Source: Augochlora pura (lineage: Eukaryota; Arthropoda; Insecta; Hymenoptera; Halictidae). Taken from it: a stretch of DNA of 64,000 bases. Both the position numbers and the translations under genes were made by a program. Where the stretch lies: assembly GCF_028453695.1 (NCBI RefSeq), contig NC_135778.1:37127214-37191213 (forward strand), written 5' to 3'. Shown here piece by piece: positions 56,830 to 64,000 of this stretch; the first letter of the stretch is position 1; every line of letters starts with the position of its first letter. Below the pieces are notes generated by a model. It searched no databases, was not told the DNA's origin, and saw nothing but the letters and a program-made list of their open reading frames with translations.

Positions 56830-57789
56830 AAAATGCCGCGGCGGTGGGCGGCGCGCGCTAGGTTGAACCCCATTTTCCAGCTATCGCGGGTGACGCATCG
56901 CGACCCTTAACCGCGCTCTTAATGCACAAGTCGATTCCGTTCGAGTTACACAGGCTCGCGGCGCGGGAAATCGCCCGTTAAATTTGCGATTCGACCAGTA
57001 AATATCGGGTATCGGTGCAACGAAACTACGCGGTTCATCTATCCGGGCTGGCTGGCTGTCCACCCACCGCGCCCGCTCCCCCGCTCCCCCGCACCGACAA
57101 CCCCCTATATCAAAATATATAGTATATCCTCGCGCGCGATGTATCGTAAACACACGCGAGCCAACCACGATCTGCCACCAGCCCCCTGAACTCTCTCTGT
57201 GTGTGTGTGTGTGCTGCGCGTTTATCTACGGAGCGGGATCTTTACCAGAAAACATTAGAGTGTCTCATTCGTTCAGGATTATTCGATTAAGGGTGGAAAT
57301 AAAAATATTTCTTTCGACGAAGCTCTGGCCACCGTGCTACGCCGGATATTGTAAGTCTTCTTTATCAGACCGTGTGAACGGTATTTCGAATAAATATCGT
57401 GTCGTTCGACACCTGTTCCGATCTGATGTCGAAATAAATAGTTTTTTATTTTAAATAATATTGTTCGAAAATATAGGTTCCATTCAATATTATTCCTTTT
57501 AATAAGTTCTGTTTGATATATCATTTATATTAAAAATTCTATATTAAAAATTCGGTACTATTGACTCAATAAAAATCCTTATTATTACAAAGAAATTTAT
57601 AAATATCAATTAACAGTTCCTCATCCAGCACTCCATATACCAAAATTACTTCTCAAACAGTTCATTAAGAATTTCGTGCACGAATAACTCGAGTAACATA
57701 ATGTGACAATCAGATGACGTATTTCCACATAAATGAGGTAATACTAATTAAGTATAAAATGCGTGTGCTTGCTATGTCGTGGGCAACAC
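56830..57789. other. No gene seen
   Basis: GC-rich at 56830-57240, with a C-rich tract and a GT run at 57199-57212, then AT-rich. Overlapping frames up to 95 codons lack domains. Confidence 0.4.
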
Positions 57790-58064
57790 TTAACCCCTTT
57801 GCCCTACAATATCGTGTCAGACTTGTTACGAAGATTTAGAACATGATGTACTAAATATAAACGTTACTCGCATCTTTAACAAATCGAAGCTAAATTCTAC
57901 TCTAAATCTGCCATTAATATTTAAACATTGAGATAATAATAATATATATACATTGAGCTGCCATATAATAAATATAAATTTTCTATCTCACATAAGAATT
58001 TATTAGTATCGAACAAGGGCTAATGAACGCAGCTGTGAAATAAATCGTGGTGCAAAGGGGTTAA
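57790..58064 (+). mobile_element. Family II TTAA MITE, complete
   Basis: A 275-bp copy bounded by TTAA at 57790 and 58061. The ends are CCCCTTTGCCCTACAATATC and ATCGTGGTGCAAAGGGG. The internal CCATTAATATTTAAACATTG and a C-TAAATTCTA-CTC segment align with the copy at 53481. Non-coding. Confidence 0.82.
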
Positions 58065-59024
58065 TACAGGTATATTTTATGCTATCAAGTTAAACAAGAA
58101 AAGAAAGCATTAACTTTGAATAACATCATTAATATAACCCGTGGCACAAAACTTTCAATGAAATACAGTAATACAAAAATTCACAGAGATAATTTATTTA
58201 ATTCATTTGTATTATTAATCTATTAATGTTTTCTGTTGCTTCATAACAATTCCTACTATTTTTCCTATACACTAGAACATATGAATTCTAAAACTGCTAT
58301 TAACATAACCCAACGTCGCGTGTTGCGATAAGTCAAAAATCTATCTAATAAAAAATAATCGAACCAAGAATTACAAATAATCCCAACACAATTAGCAAGC
58401 TTTACACGAAAAATTCAATGTAGGATCCCTTTCGAGCTGCGCGCAATATGTAAATGCCTGATTTACGTTATTGCTGAAACTACAAAGTTCGTGAGTGGAG
58501 TACATAAAAAGCGGGAACAGTTTGATAATTCCCGACTCGCGCCGCATATGTCGTATATGCGTGAGCGGCCGCGAAAGAGAGAGAGCGGCTATCAGGTACA
58601 CGTGTGCCAGCGCAAGCGAACACCCCCTGCTTCGGGAGGGGGGTGGGTTTGAGCTCGCAACGCCGGAAGCATTACCGGGAATCAAGTTTACGTTTCCTGA
58701 TATGCGTATTTCCAGGCCGTGACATATGATTTAGACGTCATGCAGGGTTCCTGGCGGGCACGGGATTACTGCCACGCACAACCCTTGCCTCGCCCATCTC
58801 GGGGCGCCCATCTCTCCAATGGTGAAACTTCTCGATTTTATGACTCGAACTTATTCCGACACTTGGCTTCTGCCTAATGCTCTCGCTCCATCCCCCTCCT
58901 TTTCGTCTCATTAACCGCAGTTTTTTCGACTGTCACGTTGACGAGACACTTGAAACCTTGTACTATCAAACTCTGCTCTTCTCGAGTAGCAACGCTATTG
59001 GAGGAGATATTTAGGTGGCAATGT
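58065..59024. other. No gene seen
   Basis: AT-rich to 58400, then GC-richer (58500-58930). Frames of 75-97 codons overlap on opposite strands without domains. Confidence 0.4.
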
Positions 59025-59314
59025 TTAACCCTTTGCACTCGAAGCTGTTTTATAACAAATCTGGTTGTTAATTTTGAAAGTATCTCGTAACCTTGTTATG
59101 TCAAGGTTATTGACATAACTTTGACATAATCTTAACATAACCTCAATTCCATTCTTGCTAGGAAAACGCATATTAGTCGCTTAATAATTGCTTAATAATT
59201 ATTATTTTAATAGTAACTGTAAATTACATTAACCCTTTCCACTCGAATGGTCACTCTCAGGCACTACTAAAATCGTTACAGAACGTTCCAAAGTAGTTTT
59301 TATAGACGCTAGTA
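59025..59314. mobile_element. Two facing family I end fragments
   Basis: At 59025 TTAA-CCCTTTGCACTCGAAGC begins a family I 5' end that loses similarity after about 40 bases. At 59229 TTAA-CCCTTTCCACTCGAATGG with CTCAGGCACTACTAAAATCG is the inverted 3' end, which continues to about 59312 where a mariner-type hairpin starts. The two fragments may be separate insertions. Confidence 0.6.
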
Positions 59315-59394
59315 TTAGGTTGGAAACTATGAAACGGGCGTGTTTGTGTAGTCTGAGTACAGCTGCGACGCCCGTTTCATAGTTTCCAACTTAA
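59315..59394. mobile_element. 80-bp mariner-end hairpin MITE (first copy)
   Basis: The left arm TTAGGTTGGAAACTATGAAA plus CGGGCG is the near-perfect inverse of the right arm CGCCCGTTTCATAGTTTCCA plus ACTTAA, separated by about 25 bases. TA lies at 59313. TTAGGTTGG ends are typical of insect mariner elements. The pair of arms would fold into a long hairpin. It sits at the edge of a family I fragment. Confidence 0.75.
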
Positions 59395-59434
59395 TTACGT
59401 TTCCGCCGATGATAATTTTTGCGTAACACCAATA

Positions 59435-59514
59435 TTAGGTTGGCAACTATGAAACGAACGTCGCAGCTGAACTCGGACTAAATCAACACGTCCGTTTCAT
59501 AGTTTCCAACCTAA
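59435..59514. mobile_element. 80-bp mariner-end hairpin MITE (second copy)
   Basis: Flanked by TA at 59433 and 59515. The arms TTAGGTTGGCAACTATGAAA and TTTCATAGTTTCCAACCTAA are inverted repeats with one mismatch. The centre (CGCAGCTGAACTCGGACTAA) resembles the inverse of the first copy's centre (TAGTCTGAGTACAGCTGCG). The two copies lie 40 bases apart and in opposite relative orientation. Confidence 0.8.
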
Positions 59515-59516
59515 TA

Positions 59517-60311
59517 CCAGCGTCGCGGAAAAATGATCACCGACAGAAAATCGCAATCGAGTCTCGAGCCTCTGTTTACGCAGCGGTTTTCTGACCATCG
59601 CGACCGATAAGAACGCGCACAGCCGTAAGTAAAACGACGCTTTAATGCGTTGCCGAGGGGGAAAAACTCCTATCCACCCGGACGTAGTTGAGGTAACTGA
59701 ATTACGCCGCGATTTTATATTGTCTACCAAGAAGCAGGGAGTTGGACTCGAACCAATTCCGCCATGGCCTCGCCGTTATTTATTACGGAATAAAACTGAT
59801 GCCAGAAAATAAGCGAGCCGGCACAGTTTTATGGGGGAATTTCGCGCGACAACTTTTGTTTCCCCGTGGCACGCGGGCTGGCTTCCGGAAATTTAATCGC
59901 GAGACAGCCAATCCAATAATCCCGCGTGCAACTGTAATTCATACGGTATTCGGGAGTCTCGAGACACCAAATTGAATCGTTTTAACTACAGAATTGAGAG
60001 AAAAGGAGAACAAAGTTATTAAGTGTTCACGTAAAAATGTTATCGTAACCCATTCTCTCGAAGCATGGAACTTTAGATATAGGATAAAATTCAATCGATT
60101 TCTAATTGTTGTACCAGATCTAATTCTTCATACAGATATTATTTTTCTTGCAATAGTAAATTACATTTTTCGTATTGCAAAACGATTTATGGAATGTCCT
60201 AATAATTATTCACAAGCGGGAGATGAGGAATTTTCGAGGTTATGTGAAAATTTCTCTTAGCGAAAATGTAATCCGCGGTTTCGTTTACGAGTTATTAGCT
60301 GAAAGCATTGA
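59517..60311. other. No gene seen
   Basis: GC-richer at 59560-59970, then AT-rich. A plus-strand GGACTCGAACC at about 59742 mimics an inverted tRNA B box but no tRNA fold was found. Confidence 0.4.
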
Positions 60312-60404
60312 CCAATGAGAAACAAGATCAACTGGCTTAGCCAATCAGCCCTGTATACTATTTCTGAATATTATAAATAAGAGGTTAGCACAGCATCGTC
60401 AATC
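60312..60404 (+). promoter_or_regulatory. CCAAT-CCAAT-TATA-initiator promoter
   Basis: CCAAT boxes at 60312 and 60341, a TATAAATA box at 60372-60379, and TCAATC at 60399-60404 (one change from TCAKTY) lie in canonical order. Taking the A at 60401 as +1, they fall at -89, -60 and -29. An A-rich leader and an ATG at 60510 follow. This is the most complete TATA-type promoter architecture in the window. Confidence 0.55.
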
Positions 60405-60873
60405 ACAGCTCGAAAACATAAAAGTCCACCGCAGTTATTTTTCGAAAAAAACCATACACCTCACACACATCGATCTCTATCTTCCCAAACAGTAGATCGG
60501 TCAATAGAAATGCAATCGGTCGCGTTCGAAATGTCCTTAATCGTGGACCGCAACAGAAACTCCGAACTCGTTTCGCGTACAGTCGGTCTAGTTCCTCTGG
60601 TTCAACAAGCAGTCTTACCACCCGTTCTCTTGTCCGATAATCAAAATCTAGAACAATCGGGGAGGGCAGGATCGATTGATCGACGTGGTTGTGGAGCAGG
60701 TGACTCTCGAGCGTGGAGTTTTCGGACAGAGGCCCGGTCGATTTAATATAGAATTCTATTTGCGCCGTTGGCGTGCATTGTTCCGTTCGTGCGTTGACGT
60801 AGCGCGTTGCGTGGATCAACGCCCGTACAGCCTGGAGGCACGCCGCGGTTCCAAACCTTGATCCACCGATCAT
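60403..60873 (-). CDS. Alternative minus-strand frame, 156 codons (weak)
   Basis: The longest frame in the window that is not low-complexity or gap-related. It begins MIGGSRFGTAACLQAVRALI and ends ...FYVFEL. A donor-like GTG|GTAAGA lies inside it on the minus strand. Composition is protein-like (balanced charge, D/E/L/V rich centre DRLYAKRV), but I recognise no domain. It overlaps the plus-strand candidate completely; at most one of the two is likely to be real. Confidence 0.2.
   Translation of the reverse strand: MIGGSRFGTAACLQAVRALIHATRYVNARTEQCTPTAQIEFYIKSTGPLSENSTLESHLLHNHVDQSILPSPIVLDFDYRTRERVVRLLVEPEELDRLYAKRVRSFCCGPRLRTFRTRPIAFLLTDLLFGKIEIDVCEVYGFFRKITAVDFYVFEL
60510..60746 (+). CDS. 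Small hypothetical protein, 78 aa (candidate)
   Basis: An ATG frame of 78 codons begins 109 bases downstream of the predicted start at 60401 and ends with TAA. The product starts MQSVAFEMSLIVDRNRNSEL, has a short hydrophobic stretch (VGLVPLVQQAVLPPVLL, about residues 25-41) and a C-terminal half rich in R, G and S. There is no signal peptide or known domain, and the ATG context is unremarkable (AATAGAAATG). A longer minus-strand frame covers the same DNA, so strand choice rests on the promoter alone. I do not recognise a family; the promoter may instead drive a non-coding RNA. Confidence 0.3.
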   Translation: MQSVAFEMSLIVDRNRNSELVSRTVGLVPLVQQAVLPPVLLSDNQNLEQSGRAGSIDRRGCGAGDSRAWSFRTEARSI

Positions 60874-63800
60874 ACACCGGGTATAATTAAAGCCTGATGA
60901 TCGCTCGATGGTTCGCCGATTGATCGGCAGCTTATCCGACGAATCAGTTTAGGGTAATCCAGAGCGAACCAGAGGGTATCCGCGTTTCACCGCTGAGATT
61001 TCTGACCGGTGGATTGCTATCGAGTGTCTACTATTTCACAGAAAATCTGGAATTTACTCGATACGAGGCCCGTTGCCATTTACGGACTTAACTGAAGCGG
61101 ATCGTGTGCCTTCCAAGCTTTAGAATTAGTCAAGGTTATGTTATATAGGTTATAGGTTATGTTGTTATTAACTGTGCGTTGTTATTATCATTGCGTTATT
61201 GGTGATACGTATGTACAGGTTATGTATTAAGTTATATGTACTTATGGTGTGTCAAGGTTATGTTAAGGTTCTGAGTTTTAAAATGACATTATATTAATAA
61301 TAATACATTCATGCAATATATAGATTAAGTACATGTCCAACAGACATTTCTTTTTAGTTATTATTTTATTTTCTTGTTAAATACATATATAAAAGCATAA
61401 AATATTCTTCTCAAATCCTGTAAAACATTGCAGCATCGTAAAATAATTTTTATTTCAATTCGACTCTGCGTAGCGAACTCACAATTTTTGCAGAATTTGA
61501 TTCTTTAATTTTACTTGTTACGATTCATCGTTTAATCTACCAAAGAGATTGAATAACTTCAATAATTTGAAAATTGTTCAGAAAAGGAGAGCAGAGGAAT
61601 TTGTCGTCGGTAATTAACTATTAATAAATCAATCGTTTCGGTAAATTAGAATTTTCGTAAAATGGTGCATATCGATTTAAAGTTTGCAAAAATAGAACTC
61701 TCTTTTTATATATGCGAAATTACGGAGGACATTTTTATAATTATTACAAGCTGTTCGTTCATTCGATTTTTCTGTATTTATGGTGTACGTAAATTTTAAA
61801 AGTGCAAGGAAGCGCGTAAACCAGCAATGTCCAATAGCATTTTATTCCCCCTTTTCACAAAGGATGATCTTTTAGCCGACGAAGGAAACGTTCTCCTTTA
61901 TTTTCATTTTTGTAAACCACCGCATGCAAATTCTCATTTGCATGAAAGTCCGCGGTCTACGTGTAAACGATGAAAAACAACAATGCCATAATTATAAAAA
62001 TGTTAGTACGCGATCGTTTCTCTTTCTCTTTTCTTTTCTTTCGTCGTGCATTTCGAACGGTCTAATTAATTACGTATTTTTGAGCGACGGTATATGGATA
62101 TTAATTTAGCTCAAAGTACGCCGCATTGCCTAGACTCTAGACTCATCACAAAGTGCCGTGGGATGGGGTTCGCGTTAGGGCAAAATTTCCCTACAGTCCT
62201 GGAGAGTTGATATGCAAAATTTGATCTAGTAAGATCAAAGGGCTCGGAAGACAATTAAGAACATAAAGGCAGACATTCTATTTTCCACGCGGACCTTTTT
62301 ATTTGATTCGGCCCCTCGCATCGGCAAATATAATGCTCGTCGCATTGAACAAATTGTTTGTCGTTCTGTTAACAAAATTTCTTGTGTACGCGCATGAGAT
62401 TTTTATTTAAGCAGTTTACTGGATAAATTTAAACAACAAAGAAACAGTGCAGGAAGACAAAATTACAGTCGTAAAAGTTTGTTAAAAATGAAGCGCGTTA
62501 TATTTTCATAAAATTATTATATTTTATGAGATCCAAGAAAATTAAATTTCACTAATTTAATCTACATTAACTGTACAGTTGAGGCGTAATTAAATATATT
62601 TCCTCGATTTGCTTGCGATTTTCAAAATTGAAAAGCTCGACTATATATTAAAGTGTTCAATTAATTAGAAGTTTAATAAATTAAATATTGCGTTTTAATT
62701 ATTTAAACAATTTATTGCGTTATATTATTATATACGATTATTGATAATTACATATAATATAGCAAATTTTGATAAAATAAGAAATGACTAGAGTGAAGAG
62801 TCGAGTAAAATTAGCTCGTGTTAATTTATTTAATAAAAAAAAAATTCTTGCATATTTGGTCAGTTTTTGATATCGGTTGTTATCAACCTCTGACCCACAT
62901 TCTCAACTGCCGCACAGCCGAACGGGATTCGAAACGCGCTCAGTATTTCCCCGCGGTGGATCCGCGACGGCGTTTCGGGGTAATTAAATCGACCCTTTCC
63001 CCCGGGGGAGAGGAGTTTTAAAAGTCACGGGCGACTCGGTTCTTCCGGCAAGTTTGACTGTTCTGCCTTAACCGAAATGAATTTCAAATGAATTTTCTAC
63101 AAATGCGGCCGGCGAAGTTTCGGTGCCGGGTCTCTCCTCCCCGCCGCCCGAAAGATTTATGACGCGGGGGAGGGTCGGGTAATAAAATGTCGCCTCGTCG
63201 AGATAAATAGTTGTAATACCGATTCCGGCCGAATGAAAAAAAAAAGAAGAAGACGAGAAAAAAATTCGTTCCCGCGGTTTGGTACGAGTTCAACGGGAAA
63301 TGGGACACGCTGACCTCCCCCCCTCCCCCGTTCTGAAAAGTACGGTCGGTTCCCTCTCCGTTTTGAAATATTTACTCGAACGCCGCGCGCATTGTCGTTT
63401 TTTTCTTCCTTTCTTTCTTTCTTTTTTTATTCGCGCCGAGTATAAAATAGATCCAACGGGGGGTGGGGCGGCAGAGTTCCCGTTATCGCTTAGCGTACCG
63501 ATTCACCCAATCAGCCGGCCCGGTAAGCCGAAAATACCGAGAAATCTCGGATAAGGAGAACTCGGTAGGAAGCCGCCAAAGAAGAGGAGATGCTGCACAT
63601 TTTCGCGCGGAAAATGCAGGCACCGATTTCTCAAAGTTCCTTCTGTCGACGGGGAACGAGTTTGAAACCGATGAAAAGGCGACAAGAAAGATTCCCCGTC
63701 GAGGAAGAAATGTTTCAGAAGAAAAAACCTCGGGGAGAGAGAGAGAGAGAGAGAGAGAGAGCCGGGAGAGCTTCGCGGAGGACTTCTTATAGAAGTTTCA

Positions 63801-64000
63801 ATGTACGTATATGTATACATAGAACCGCTCAGGGCGCTCATAGAATCGTTAATATACTTTTATACCGATCGCCGACTTCGCTATAAAATATTACGTTATT
63901 TATATAAGCGGATTATATATATTTTATATATTAGATAAGCGCGCTTTTCGATGCAGATTTGCAATGTAGTCGATCAATCGATTTCATGTTTGAATTCGAT
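60874..64000. other. No gene recognised
   Basis: Mostly AT-rich to 62880, then GC-rich to about 63800 with a GA dinucleotide run at 63736-63761 and T/CTTT runs near 63400-63428. GTCAAGGTTATGT-like words occur at 61129 and 61251. Frames of 60-112 codons in the GC-rich part overlap on both strands without a recognisable domain. Confidence 0.45.

Noticed and set aside
59700..59850. Possible minus-strand tRNA (GGTTCGAGTCC, a B-box match, near 59742)
   Set aside because: The candidate T stem has a mismatch, no matching 5' acceptor strand lies at the right distance, and no A box or anticodon arm could be found.

Overview
This looks like a stretch of insect nuclear genome, most likely from a hymenopteran (bee, wasp or ant). 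That assignment is inferred from composition and repeats, not from any recognised gene. Kilobase-scale blocks of GC-rich, CpG-replete sequence alternate with very AT-rich sequence. Simple repeats and minisatellites are abundant, there are mariner and TTAA-type (piggyBac-like) element remnants, and a core promoter uses the arthropod TCAGTC initiator. Nothing bacterial or phage-like was seen. Five runs of exactly 100 N mark assembly joins of unknown size (2699, 21314, 26758, 34812, 50047).

The window is gene-poor and probably intergenic or deep intronic. No known protein-coding gene could be recognised. The long open frames (up to 386 codons) come from stop-free minisatellites or GC-rich DNA. 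The best gene evidence is: (a) an initiator plus DPE core promoter at 52887-52920, followed by a GC-rich, apparently untranslated first exon ending in a consensus splice donor at 53335/53336; (b) a CCAAT-CCAAT-TATA-initiator promoter at 60312-60404 with a 78-codon ATG frame 109 bases downstream of the start; (c) a weaker TATA/initiator pair at 51471-51505; and (d) a possible 65-nt internal exon at 15164-15228. All lie on the plus strand.

The main biological content is mobile DNA. At least four families of short TTAA-flanked elements occur, all with ends beginning CCCTTT or CCCCTT: family I (CCCTTTGCACTCGAAG), II (CCCCTTGCCGTAC or CCCCTTTGCCCTAC), III (CCCTTTCRCTCCGACG) and IV (CCCTTTTAGTACCG). 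Inside a nested copy at 54140-54486 there is a short frame, CETCEGKPGLHPGNYFKRY, that resembles the C-terminal cysteine-rich tail of piggyBac transposases. This links the group to the piggyBac superfamily by coding evidence as well as by the TTAA site. Family I DNA has also been amplified in tandem: 158-bp units at 3333, 25-bp terminal units at 40363, and a 45-bp array inside the copy at 50579. Mariner-type remnants occur at 19114-19321 (with a transposase N-terminus), near 25006, and as two 80-bp hairpins at 59315-59514.

Layout: 0-5 kb holds an 11-bp minisatellite and family I tandem units. 5-10 kb holds a family III element and several AT-rich tandem arrays. 11-21 kb holds MITEs, a CTATN microsatellite field, a 69-base poly-G run and a decamer array. 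21-26 kb is quiet apart from a composite element at 24.4-25.1 kb. 27-28.2 kb is a 1.1-kb GC-rich minisatellite. 30-34 kb holds tandem repeats and a family I copy. 36-51 kb holds scattered element copies and arrays. 51-54 kb holds the promoters and first exon. 54-60 kb is the densest cluster of TTAA elements. 60-64 kb holds the small candidate gene and then unannotatable DNA.
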